A stretch of DNA of 64,000 nucleotides from contig NC_030817.1 in assembly GCF_001704415.2 (NCBI RefSeq), positions 52,933,550-52,997,549 on the forward strand. Direction: 5' to 3'. Source of the stretch: Capra hircus (taxonomy: Eukaryota; Chordata; Mammalia; Artiodactyla; Bovidae). The notes below the pieces were generated by a model. It did no database searches. It had not been told where the DNA came from and was given only the letters and a program-made list of their open reading frames with translations. Position numbers and translations under genes: made by a program. Positions 22,130 through 32,798 of the stretch are shown in pieces. Numbering within the stretch: the first letter of the stretch is position 1; the number at the start of each line of letters is the position of its first letter.

Positions 22130-22700
22130 TTTTGTTTTTTTAAAACTGTTTTTAAGTTTTTATTTTGTACTGGAGTATAACTGAGTAACAATGTTGTGAT
22201 AGTCTGAAGTCAGGGAGTCTGATTCCTCCAGCTCTGTTTTTCTTTCTCAAGATTGCTTTTGTTATTTGGGGTTTTTTGTGTGTCTCCATACAAATTTGAA
22301 GATTTTTTGTAGTTCTGTGAAAAATACTGTTGGTAATTTGATAGGGATTGGATGAATCCGTAGACTGCCTTGGGAAGTATAGTCATTTTGACAATATCAA
22401 TTCTTCCAGCCCACAAACATGGTATATCTTTCCATATGTTTGTATCACCTGCAATTTCTTTCATCAGCATCTTAGAGTTTTCAGGGTATATGTCTTTGTC
22501 TCCATAGATAGGTTTATTCCTAGATTTTTATTCTTTTTGATGTAATGGTAAATGGAATTGTTTCTTGAATTTATCTTCCTGATCTTTCATTGTTAGTCTG
22601 TAGAAATGCAACAGAATTCCATGTGTTAATTTTGCAACCTGCAACTTTACCAGATTCACTGACGAGCTCTCGTAGTTTTACCAGGATCATTTCTAAAGCT
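22130..22700 (-). mobile_element. L1 LINE, internally deleted, antisense
   Basis: 22136-22204 is an antisense L1 3' end ('attttgtactggagtataac'). It jumps directly at about 22205 into antisense ORF2 coding sequence. The minus-strand 86-codon frame (22470 to 22210) reads 'WAGRIDIVKMTILPKAVYGF', a typical L1 ORF2 motif. It lies inside the hAT relic. Confidence 0.8.
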
Positions 22701-22964
22701 ACACATAAACACTGTCACGGAATCACCCAATGGACATGCTGATTCATTCAAGTGATCTTTTTTTTTTTTGGTTTATGCACTAGTGTATCATTATAATGTG
22801 TTTATTTGAATATAAAATGCAAACACTTCAAATTATAGTGAAAACTATATAAATCATAATTGGTAATTCAATTGAAATCCTTACTTTATCTATAATTAAA
22901 TCATTTCTACTTTAAAAAAGTAACTATGAACAAATTTTAAAATTGAAAATGGAACTTCTGTTGC

Positions 22965-23535
22965 AAAATAAATGAGTCACTAGTACAAAATGTAGTGTGG
23001 GGAATATAGTCAATAACTACATATGTTTCTATGGTAACACTGTAACAGACCCTTGATCAATTTGAAATGTAGAGAAATACTGAATCACTATGTTGTATAA
23101 CAGAAACTAACATAATGTTGTAAGTCAATTATACTTCAAAAACAAATTCATAGAAAAAGAGATCAGATTTGTGGTTACCAGACATAGGGGTAGGGGCTGG
23201 GGGAAGAGAGAATTGGATGAAGGCGTTCAAAAGGTATAGACTTCCAGTTGTAAAAAAGTACTAGGGATGAAATATACATGATAAATATAATTAACACTGC
23301 TATAGTTATATATGAAAGTTGCTAAAAGAATAAATCCTAAGAGTTTTTGTCACAGGAAAGATTCTTTTTTGCCATTTCTTTAATACCTAGATGAGATAAT
23401 GAATGCTCACTAAACTTACTGTGATAATCAGTTCATGATATATATGTAAATCAAACCATTACCTGTACACTTTAACTTATACAGTGTTGTACCTAAATTA
23501 TATCTCAATAAAACTGGAAGAAAAAGAAAATGGAA
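22965..23535 (+). mobile_element. L1 LINE 3' UTR (L1MA-like)
   Basis: 'gatcagatttgtggttacca', 'tatacatgataaatataatt', 'aacactgctatagttatata' and 'tatctcaataaaactggaag' give the sense order of an older L1 3' UTR ending at its polyadenylation site. Nested in the hAT relic. Confidence 0.8.
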
Positions 23536-23639
23536 AATGAAGGCACACTCCTGATGCAAAAGTGAGTGGAGGTGCAGAAGTCAGAACTTTGCCTAGAACA
23601 CTAAGAACAGAAGAGACTTCTGTGGGAAGGAAATCTGAA

Positions 23640-23745
23640 AAAGAGGGGATACAGGTGTACGTATAGCTGATTTATTTTGTTATACAGCAGAAACTAACAC
23701 AACACTGTAAATCAACTATGATGCAGTAATAATTAATTTGAAAAA
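23640..23745 (+). mobile_element. L1 LINE extreme 3' end
   Basis: 'ttgttatacagcagaaacta' and 'acactgtaaatcaactatga' are the last ~100 bases of an artiodactyl L1. Confidence 0.72.
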
Positions 23746-24439
23746 GAATAGAGACTGGAAGCTCCAATTTTTACATATGGCAGCTGCAATTGGATGCTAT
23801 AGGGCAAAATTTAAAAATTTGTTTGTTAAAAACATTTAAAAATGAAATAAAGTGGACGATGCTAAGGGCCTTTTAAAGCAAACACACGAAAAATGTGGTG
23901 CTTCCTCTCAAAAGCTAAAAAATAATGGAATAAATAAGCTATATGAAATCAATGAAATGTCTAACCAAAAAATTTCTCAAATAATTTCAAACAAGAGCTG
24001 AGCTTGTAACTTTTGCCAACTCAAAAATGGCTTGAATTCTTTCACAGAAAAAGAAAATCATGTTTAGATGGAGCAAAAGGAATTATTTCAGTTATGGTAG
24101 TTTTAGAAAATTGGGAGGCAAAGACCAAAGGATATTTTACACAAAGTAAACAACTTCTACTAAGTCACTAAACAAGTCCTACAGAATGTAAGACCTTCTA
24201 ACAATGTCAAAGATCAATTGATTCAAAAATTGAAAAATTGCATGTTCTTTATTTTCAAGCTTTAGATAAGTTAAGAGATACTACCTAGTTAATAGTTTGG
24301 ATATACTTTTGTCTCAACAAAGTTTCAAATTAAAATATCTATTCACGACCCAAAAAAAAATTTAAACTCAACGTGGAGGTAGTTTTGGATATTTACAAAT
24401 GTCAAAGAAGAGTTTCAGACAGATATGAAAAAAAATTTA

Positions 24440-24705
24440 GCTTTATCAAGACAGATGGGGAATGGGGGAGGGAAGGACTAGGAGTTTGGGATTAGTAGAA
24501 GCAAACTATTATATATAGGATAGATAAGCAATAAGGTCTTATTGTATAGCACAGGGAACTACATTCAATAGCCTGTGATAAACCATAATGGAAAAGAATA
24601 TGAAGAAATATATATATATATATATGTACAATTGAGTCACTTTGCTGTATAGTAGAAATTAAACACATTATTAACCAACTATACTTCAGTAAAATTTTTT
24701 AAAAT
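24440..24705 (+). mobile_element. L1 LINE 3' UTR (ruminant type)
   Basis: 'ggaatgggggagggaaggac', 'gtcttattgtatagcacagg', 'tgataaaccataatggaaaa' and a (TA)n run at 24609-24625 are the artiodactyl L1 3' UTR. It interrupts the transposase relic. Confidence 0.82.
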
Positions 24706-24845
24706 TACATTATAAACGTGTAGTAATCAAAACTGTATTGAACTGGCATAAAAAAAGATACAAAGACCAGTGGAATAGAATAGAGAACTAGAATCAACCT
24801 AAGTCAAAAAAACATAACGAAAAGGCAAATGATAGACAAGTTATT
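24706..24845 (+). mobile_element. L1 ORF2 fragment
   Basis: 'tagtaatcaaaactgtattg' and 'agtggaatagaatagagaac' are from the C-terminal part of L1 ORF2 in sense. It sits downstream of a 3' UTR, so it is a separate insertion or a rearrangement. Confidence 0.65.
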
Positions 24846-25868
24846 AGATCAAAATTTCAGATTTATAACAATTTAAAACAGGGACCAATTTTTCCCTTTA
24901 CAATGAAAAGACAATGAAATAGACAATGAATTAAATAGTTGTGTCCTTTACCAATATTCATTGCTTGAGTTGTGGATGAATTTTTACAAAGCTATATAGT
25001 ACTGGTAACAGTTTCTTTTGAAATGAAAGAAATGCTTCCCACAGTGAGTAATTAAATCATTTGCATACAAATGATCTAAACTTAAGTTCTATGGAAAGAA
25101 AAAAGAATCTGTATTGAAATTTTCCACAAAGCAAATTAGTAGTATTTTATGCATATTAAAAACATGAATCGAGATATTTGTTTTAATTGCAATCAACAGT
25201 GTTAGGTAAATTGGCTGCAAAAACTAAGAAAAACATGATCACCACTTTGCTAATATTGGTACATTTAGAGCTGCTTTTCAATTTATTCAATACTTCTTTG
25301 AATTCAATGTTAATAATACTTAGTTGATATTACAGTTAGTGAATTTACTTAACTTGGACAGATGTAGTTTTAAAATTGATAAGGTTTGCTTCAAAGTCAA
25401 ATCAATTCTTTGAAGCAAAAAGATGAACCAGTTTTATAAATATGAATGTGAACATTAAAGGAAAATAATTTTTTGATACTCAGTTCAGTTACTGGAAAAA
25501 TTTTTAAGTGTGTTTGGGACAACTTGGGTATGGGAATTTTTTAACTGTAAATTACATAGATCAAGTATTTCTGATAAAAATTTAGCATCTGAATTGAGAT
25601 ATGTCAAAGAGTAAAAAATCACACTGGCTTTCAAAGACTTCTTATGGAAAAAAAAATTTAAACATTTCATTAATAATTTTTATATATATCACACATTAAA
25701 AAGATCATATTTTGGATATACTGGATTAAAAAATGTATTTTAAAATTATTTTATTATTTCCATTTTACTTATTTTAATGTGGCTTCCAAAAAAGGTTAAG
25801 TTATATATGCTGTTTGAATTAGATTTAAACTGGACAGTGGTAAAGCCTAGGTATAAACACTGTGCCAT

Positions 25869-26099
25869 GTGTATGTGCTCTGCACTCTAAGTTGCTTCAG
25901 TCGTGTCCAACTCTGTGCAACCCTATGGCCTGTAGCCCACCAGTCTCCTCTGTCCATAGGACTCTCCAGGCAAGAATACTGGAGTGGGCTGCTATATCCT
26001 CCTCCAGGGGATCTTCCTGATCTAGGGATTGAACCTGTATCTCTTGCATCTCTTGCATTGGCAGGCGAGTTCTTCATACAAGCGCCACCTGCAAAGCCC
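25869..26099 (-). repeat. Bov-tA SINE
   Basis: Antisense Bov-A unit plus head, with a local duplication 'tctcttgca' x2 at 26040-26057. TSDs 'taaac(a/g)ctgtgccat' are at 25854-25868 and 26100-26114. Confidence 0.91.
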
Positions 26100-26114
26100 T
26101 AAACGCTGTGCCAT

Positions 26115-26829
26115 ATCTCGGGTTAACTGCTCCTCACCCAAAGACTCCCAGAGTTCTCCTTCCTAGTGTTCATGCCAATATCCATGTAAAATGGACAGGT
26201 CCCATCTCCCCAGTCTGACTCCATTCCCTATTTCCTCACCTGCTTTTTAAAAGATGCACACAGCGTAATTCTTTCATTTTCAAATTTTATTAATTTCATC
26301 AAAATTAGATTTGTGTAATAACTTGTAGAATCACACAATTCTATAAGACATCACCAAAGACATCGTTCTCTTAAAATCTACCTACCACATCTCCTGCTAG
26401 AAAACAACCGCTTTAAATTATTTTAGCTGTTTCTCTTGTTATTTACCTCTGTATATTTAAATAAGATGCTTATATTTCCTACTTCTTGAATTTTCAGTTG
26501 TAGGCACTTTCTACAGAAGATGAGGATTTAGCTCTTACCCGCTCCCCTTCCTTTCCCATACACACACTATCTCTACCACCACAGACATGCGCACAAACCT
26601 TGTCCTCAGATCCTCGTGGTGTAATCACAACACATTTTGTTTAGATCAGTACTCAGCCTTTGCATTGTGAAGACAATGGCAATGCTATTGATAGTTGAGC
26701 CATGGCTACGTATAGAATACGTCCTTATTTTTCATTCCTTGAACACTTTTTTGGTTTTCCCTAAAGCAATGATTTTCTTTTCTGCTTACTCTTCGGTGTA
26801 TTTCAGCCCAATTTCTCCCTCAGTAGTCT
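26115..26829. other. AT-rich sequence, nothing firmly recognised
   Basis: Possibly old LINE debris (T-rich plus strand), but I could not match a family. No supported reading frame. Confidence 0.4.
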
Positions 26830-27790
26830 AAATCTGTCCTCTACCGAATCATACACACAGGGGTGTTCCAGCTTTTCCTTTACTTGAATTGTCTTCTCTT
26901 GGCATTTTCTGACCTGCTCCACAAGACCTGCTCACACTCTCTTCCTACGACAGCATTTCATCAAACTAGTGAAAATGCCTCTGACCTCTCTTCCTGGATC
27001 CTGTGTCTTTATGCTCTTACTTTTGTGAAACACATTATTCAGTGGCCTCCTGGGAAAGTATGCATGGGACATGATTTTTCTGAGCTGCTGAACGTCTGAA
27101 AATGTCTTTGGTTTACCCCCCTTCTTCAGTGATATTTTGGTTATGTATAGAAATCTAGACGGGAAAATATATTCTCATAAAAATGTGAAGATATTGTACC
27201 ACTGCCTTTCAGCTTCTGGTGGTGCCGTGAAATCTGATTCTTCACAAGTAACTTTTTCTTTCCCTCTTTCTGAAAGCTTATAAAATTTCTTTCTTCATCA
27301 ATATTCTGAAATTTGGTAATGATATGTCACATATTTGCCATTATTTCCTAGAATTCCTATTATTCAAATGTAAGATCTAATGGTGGAGTTCATAATTTTC
27401 TCGCATTTTCTCTCTGATTTTATCTCCATTTTTCTGCATATCTTTTTCTGTGTTTTTCTTGTTTGCTTTATTTTTACGGACATTTTCTCAACTTCATTTT
27501 CCAACTTTATATTGAATTATCATTTATATACCACAATTTTAATTTCCAAGAGATGCTTCTTATTCTCTAATCATTTTTTAAAAATAACACTATTCCTATT
27601 TTTTGAATCCTATTCTACCTCAGAGAATATTAATAATAGGTCTTTGTATTTTCAAAATTTTTACCTTTCTGGAAAACCTCTCTTACTTTGGTTTCTCTCA
27701 TGCACCTTATAGGTTTTCTCAGATGTTTCCTAGTCCTTAACTGTTTCTTCATATTTAATAATGTGATTTTTTAAAATTGGAAAACCTGTA
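26830..27790 (-). repeat. Ancient L1M/HAL1-like LINE, antisense
   Basis: 'gtgatattttggttatgtat', 'tgtaccactgcctttcagct' and later T-rich sequence resemble the antisense strand of old mammalian L1 non-ORF2 regions. Highly diverged. Confidence 0.48.
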
Positions 27791-27827
27791 CAGATAGGTG
27801 AGACTTGCTGACTGTGATTATCAGAAT

Positions 27828-28093
27828 GCTGCTAAGTCACTTCAGTCATGTCCCACTCTGTGCGACCCCACAGACGGCAGCCCACCAGGCTCCACCATCC
27901 CTGGGATTCTCCAGGCAAGAACACTGGAGCGGGTTGCCATTTCCTTCTCCAATGCTTAAAATGAAAAGTGAAAGTGAAGTCGCTCAGTCGTGTCCAACTC
28001 TTAGCGACCCCATGGACTGTCGCCTACCAGGCTCCTCTGTCCATGGGATTTTCCAGGCAAGAGTACTGGAGTGGGGTGCCATCGCCTTCTCCG
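27828..28093 (-). repeat. Bov-A2 dimeric SINE
   Basis: Two antisense Bov-A units joined at 'atgaaaagtgaaagtgaagt'. Perfect 12-bp TSDs 'gattatcagaat' are at 27816-27827 and 28094-28105. Confidence 0.93.
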
Positions 28094-28105
28094 GATTATC
28101 AGAAT

Positions 28106-28599
28106 ACCATCAATGATATTCTGCCTGGGCCATCTCTTCGGGGAAGTGTTAATGCCAGCATCTTTAGGGCTTTTCTCTTAGGCTACTCATGAGAGTAGAC
28201 TCTTCTAATCTCTTGTCTAAAGAATCTAAAGCTTGCTATCAATATTATAGGAAAAGATTTAGTGAAAAGGGTTGAGGAGGTTTCAAAATTCACCCCATAA
28301 ATTTTCACTAAACATCTACCCTCAGTTGTGCCCAGCTTCCCATAGTCTGCAGTCCTCTTGCTACGGAGAACAAACCTTAAAACTTCTGCTGCGAGAGCAG
28401 TGGGCTGTCACAATAACACATAGAGTTGATGAGGAGATCCAAGGCTTAATCGATTTTCTGACAAACTTTAAATAAGTCTTCTGTTTTTAATCCTATCTTC
28501 ATTTTCAAAGGCACCTAATATCAATTTCTGAGCCCTTTACCAGACTAAGCAAGCTGCACTCTATTTCTGGCTTTCTGTATAAGCTTTGAATTTTGTCAG
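28106..28599. other. Unique sequence, nothing recognised
   Basis: No repeat or supported gene seen. Confidence 0.45.
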
Positions 28600-29296
28600 A
28601 TTTTTTTTTTTTTGCCTCACTTGCGATCATCATATGGCGTGTCTCCTTTATTGTGTTAGTGTGGTAAATCACATTGATTGATTTTATTTTATTATTTTAA
28701 AAATGTTCATTTACTTGGCTGTGTCCACGCTTAGTTTCTGCAGGCAAGATCTTTGACCTCCACTGTGGCATGCAGGATCTTGTTTTTAGCTGAAGCGTGC
28801 GAACTCTTCTGTGGCATGTAGGAAACTGTTCCCCTACCAGGAATTGTACCCGGGCCCCTTGCCTTGAGAGTCTGGAGTCTTAGCCACTGGACCGCCAAGG
28901 ACGTCCCCACGTTGACAGATTTTAAATCTTAAACCAGCTTTCCATTCTTGAGACAAACACCACTTGCTCATGATATATTGTTTTTTAGTATATTGATGGA
29001 TACAATTTATGAATATTTTATGAAGATTATTTACATCTAACTTCTTAAGAGATTTAATAAGTTTATCTTTTTATAACATCTGGTATTTCTGTTATTAGGG
29101 TCATACTGGTTTCATAAAACAAGTTGAGAAGTTTATGTTCTAAAGGAGTTTGTGCAAGATTGATATTATTATTTAAATTACTCTTTTTATCAATTTCAGT
29201 AAATTGTTTTCAGTGAATTTTTAAATTTCATCTAAGTTGTCAAATTTATTGGCATAAAGTTGTATAAAATAGCCCTTTATCATCATTTTAGTGTCT
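28600..29296 (-). mobile_element. L1 ORF2 fragment, antisense, split by a SINE
   Basis: 'gtggtaaatcacattgattg' before the SINE and 'aaaccagctttccattcttg' after it are contiguous in L1 ORF2 antisense. 'catctaagttgtcaaattta' near 29230 is another ORF2 landmark. An internal deletion lies around 29150-29220. The same L1 probably resumes at 29991. Confidence 0.77.
28687..28907 (-). repeat. CHR-type SINE inside L1
   Basis: Antisense tail ('acttggctgtgtccacgctt') to head ('gtcttagccactggaccgcc'). 17-bp imperfect TSDs 'cac(a/g)ttga(tt/ca)gatttta' are at 28670-28686 and 28908-28924. Confidence 0.86.
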
Positions 29297-29990
29297 TTGT
29301 GGTGGTGGTTTTGTTGCAGGAAGGAAGACCCCTTCCAGGGCCCAAAACTGGGCTCTTGCCTAACACTCAAAAATGAATTGTCTGAGGAGACACATGTGCT
29401 GACAAAGCAAGAGGTTTTATTGGGAAAGGGCACCCGAGAGGAGAGCAGTAGGGTAAGGGAACCCAGGAGAACAGCTCTGCCACATCTCGGGTTTTATGGT
29501 GATGGGATTAGGTTCCGGGTTGTGTCTAGCCAATCATTCTGACTCAGAGTCCTTCCTGGTGGTGCACGCCTTGTTCAGCCAAGATGGATACCAGAGAGAA
29601 GGGTTCTGGGAGGTGGTCCGACATATGGTGTCTCCTTTTGACCTTTCCTGAACTCTTCCGGTTGGTGGAGGCTCATTAGTTTCGTGCTCCTTACCAGGAC
29701 CTCCTGTTATAAAACAACTCATGCAAATGGTTACTATGGTGCCTGGTCAGGGTGGGCAGTTTCAACTGGTGTGCTTCCCCCAACAGTTTAGTCAGTAAGT
29801 TGTGTCCGACTCTTCTGACCCCATGAACTGTAGCCTGCCAGGATCCTCTGTCCATGGGGATTCTCCAGGCAAGAATACTGGAGTGGGTTGCCATTTCCTT
29901 CTCCAGCAGATCTTCCTGACCCAGGAATCGAACCCAGGTCTTCTGCATTGCAGGCAGATTCTTTACCGACTGAGCTACAAGGGAAGCCCC
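29297..29990 (-). repeat. Bov-tA SINE split by a solo LTR
   Basis: The SINE body is 29786-29990 (antisense, head at the right ending 'gctacaagggaagcccc'). Its tail appears to be 29297-29311. TSDs 'ttagtgtct' at 29288-29296 and 29991-29999 enclose both the SINE and the LTR, and L1 sequence continues on both sides. The LTR therefore entered the SINE tail later. Confidence 0.78.
29312..29785 (-). mobile_element. Solo endogenous retroviral LTR (bovid BTLTR1-like)
   Basis: 474 bp with TG...CA ends on the minus strand. There is a TATA-like 'ccataaaacc' (complement at about 29493-29502) and a polyadenylation signal AATAAA (complement at 29416-29421), in the right order for U3-R-U5. The 4-bp flanks 'gttt' at 29308-29311 and 29786-29789 look like the integrase duplication. 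No gag, pol or env lies next to it, so it is a recombined solo LTR. The family name is from memory of bovine LTRs. Confidence 0.84.
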
Positions 29991-32100
29991 TTAGTGTCTA
30001 TTCAGTTCAGTTCACTTCAGATGTTCTCTTATGCTCAGTATTAGCACTGAATATCTTGTTCAACCCTTTTATTTTCATTTGTCTGTGTCTCCAAATTTAA
30101 ACTGTTTTTCTTGTAAACAAAGTGAAGTTAGGTCTTGGTTTCTTTTTTTAAAATCCAGTCTGATTATCTTGGCTTTTTAACTAGAGTCTTTGTTTCATTC
30201 AAATGCAATAGTTGTGGGTATGACTGGATTAAGTCTACCACTATGTTAGCATTTTCCTTTGGCCTCCATTTTTGTTCTTGTCCTCTTTATTCACCTTTCT
30301 GTTGGGTGAATTGTGATTATTTTAGCACATAATTGTACCTTTTATCTTACTTTGATATATCTTTCCTTTTTTCAGGGATTGCTCTAGAAATTAAAATATG
30401 TGTAATTAACCTGTACAGTTACCTTTAAATAAAATACCGAGCAGTACTGCCCATATAACAGTTTCATTTTTCCTCTCTTTTGCTCTTTGTGCTCTTATGT
30501 TTTTGACATATACTATAAACTGTTATTATATTGTCATTAAATAAATTGAATTTATATACAAGAATAAAGGTATTTCACATTACCCACATATGTATTCTTT
30601 CTGATGCTCTTCATTTCTTCCTGAAAAATTGGTCTAATATTGTTTCTCTTCAACATGAATATTCTCTTACAGCATTTCTTTTAGTGAAGATCTGTTGGAG
30701 ATAAACTCTCATCTTTCGTCTGTTTGAAATGTCCTATTTTGCATTAATTTCTGAAGAATATTTTCACTGGTATACAATTTTATACTTAGAAAAAATAATT
30801 CTATGTCTTTTTCCTCCAACATTTTAAAGATGCCTTTTCATTTTCCTGGTCCCCATCTATGAAGTCACCTGTAATTTGTATAGTTGGTTCCCTGTAAATA
30901 ATGCATCTATTTTTTTCGTGTGTGACTGTTTTTAAGATCTTTTCTTTACCTTTGGTTTTCATCAGAATTTGACTTTGTTACCCCTATGCTTAGATTTTGT
31001 TGTATTTATCCCTCTTGACCTTCTCTGAATTTTTCATATCTGTGACTTAAAGTCTTCCATCAATTTTGAAACAGTCTCTACAGCTGCCTATTTATATTTC
31101 TTCTGGCCCATTCTCTTTCTTCTCCTGAGACATCAATTAAATGTCTGTTAGACAATCTGATATTGTCCCATAGATCTTGGGACCTCTGTTTCATTTTTTT
31201 TCCCCACTTTTTTCATTTTACATTTGAATTTGGATAACTTCTATTCACCTGCTGTGTTCCATTTGCTGTTAAAATACTGAATAAATTCATTTGTGATATC
31301 CTTTTTTCATTTGTAAGATTTTCATTTGGCTCTTTCTATAGTTTCAAGCTCTCTATTGATCCTCTCCATCTATTCATGGAGATGCTGTTCACTTTTCCCT
31401 CTAGATCCTATAATATATTTTTCCTGCTTGTTTTAAAGCCTCAGTCTGAAAATTCCAACATCTGGGACATCTCTGGATCTGCTTCTATTGATTTCACTTA
31501 ACCATAGTTCATACTATCTTGCTTCTTCTCATATCTCTTCAAGCTTGATTTTATGCCAGTAATTGTGTGCTAGAGAACAGTAGATAATAACTTATTAACA
31601 TTTACCTCCAGGCAAGGGTACATCTCTTTTTGTGCCAGTCCATCAGTGTGGGAGGCTGAGTCAGTTTAATCTGTAGTTGGATCTTGCTTCAGCTTTAGCT
31701 AGATTCACTCACCTTGGCTCCAAGTTTTAAGGGAGAGATTAACACTTTCTCTCCAGCAGGGTTTGGGATCTGAGCACTGGGGAGACCTGAAGATTTTTCT
31801 GTGCTGTACTGCCCAGCCACCCATATGCTGGAAATAGAAGATCCATGTCTGGTTAAAGCCAGACTGCCAAACTTTTGAAGTGCAGGGCAGTTCTTTTCAT
31901 TCCTCAGGAGATTCTTCTCTGTTGTTCTATGTTCACAGGACCTGCAGAGCCTCTGCAGTGCCCTCAGAAAGTCCCAGAGTGCCTTGGATGAGTATCTTTC
32001 AGCTCTCCTGCCCTACCCAAAGCTATGAAGATTTCAAATGGTGTGCAAAAAAATTTGAGACATTGATCACTGTTCTGCTTTTCAATCTCTCGAATTTTGC
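29991..32100 (-). repeat. Ancient L1M/HAL1-like LINE debris, antisense
   Basis: 'ctgtttttcttgtaaacaaa', 'aaaataccgagcagtactgc', 'ttagtgaagatctgttggag', 'ggcccattctctttcttctc' and 'aaaattccaacatctgggac' occur in the order seen in old L1 antisense regions. Stops fill all frames. The right edge is uncertain. Confidence 0.55.
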
Positions 32101-32565
32101 TGCAATCATCTCCTTTTACACACTCATTGTCCTTGTAAGTTATTCTTTAAAATATGCATTTTAATATCACTTTAAAGGGATTTCTGGAGGGAGCACATTA
32201 AACATATGTTCAATTCACTCTCTTTATTTGAACATCTTTCTATTTGCTTTCTGGGGTTTTTGTTGTTGTTCTTAATGTTACTGTTAAGACTTTGCATGTT
32301 TGTTTATAATTTATATTACACCAAAGGGCAGTCCAATTTCTTTGATTCTTATCAATTCAATTTTACAGAAATAAACCCAAGCTTGTAAAGTAGTTCAGTC
32401 AGCATTAACTGAACGTCTGTAGCTATTTAAAGGGGTTTAGTTACCAAGGTGCTCATTGTCAACAGAATGTCCAGCTGATTGGAGGGATGTATGCCCATAG
32501 GTAAATCATTTCCTCAGGCAACAAATTTGTATCTCCCACCTTCCCTTGATGCTAACTTAAAACAC
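32101..32565. other. AT-rich sequence, nothing firmly recognised
   Basis: May continue the LINE debris. No gene supported. Confidence 0.4.
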
Positions 32566-32573
32566 AGAAAGAA

Positions 32574-32790
32574 AGTGAAAGAAAGTGAAAGTGAAGTCGC
32601 TCAGTTGTGTCCGACTCTTTGCGACCCCGTGGACGGTAGCCCTCTAGGCTCCTCCACCCATGGGATTCTCCAGGCAAGAATACTGGAGTGGGTTGCCATT
32701 TCCTTCTCCAAGGGATCTTCCCGGCCCAAGGATCGAACCCAGGTCTCCCTGCATTGTAGGCAGATGCTTTAACCTCTGAGCCACCAGGGA
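32574..32790 (-). repeat. Bov-tA SINE
   Basis: Antisense with a (GAAAGT)n tail at the left and a head ending 'gagccaccaggga'. TSDs 'agaaagaa' are at 32566-32573 and 32791-32798. Well conserved, so probably young. Confidence 0.89.
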
Positions 32791-32798
32791 AGAAAGAA

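Larger units (their letters stand above)
23850..25614 (+). pseudogene. Decayed hAT (Charlie-type) transposase
   Basis: Frame-hopping plus-strand translation gives family-like segments. Near 24010-24050 'LNSFTEKE' sits where hAT proteins have a 'PFT-GEF' segment. Near 24220-24290 'QLIQKLKNCMFF' runs, after a frame change, into 'FQALDKLRDTT', the position of the conserved 'DESTD' box with its acidic residue. At 25492-25614 one open frame reads 'LEKFLSVFGTTWVWEFFNCK' and then 'SISDKNLASELR', which corresponds to the C-terminal hAT dimerisation domain ('FGSTY-CE', 'L-DEHL-S-LR'). Many stops, shifts and an L1 insertion (24440-24845) make it non-functional. The family call is by eye and the subfamily is unknown. 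Confidence 0.6.
21889..25842 (+). mobile_element. Relic of a long Charlie-type hAT DNA transposon
   Basis: The left end 'gtactgtccaagaaggcagc' followed by 'tgtggctactcagcacttga' and the right end 'aatgtggcttcc' through 'aaactggacagtgg' are two halves of the same hAT terminal sequence family. They have near-complementary tips (actgtcca / tggacagt). Between them lie decayed hAT transposase frames (see the pseudogene entry) and several later L1 pieces in both orientations. The flanking 8-mers 'gtccctag' (21881-21888) and 'aagcctag' (25843-25850) share five bases and could be a worn 8-bp hAT TSD. I infer one autonomous-sized element later filled with L1 insertions. Two separate elements cannot be excluded without alignment. 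Confidence 0.65.

Noticed and set aside
29312..29785. Full endogenous retrovirus
   Set aside because: Only one LTR is present with no gag, pol or env sequence beside it.
30003..30018. 'cagttcagttcac' as a BovB tail
   Set aside because: Only a dozen bases; better explained as L1 sequence after the SINE TSD.
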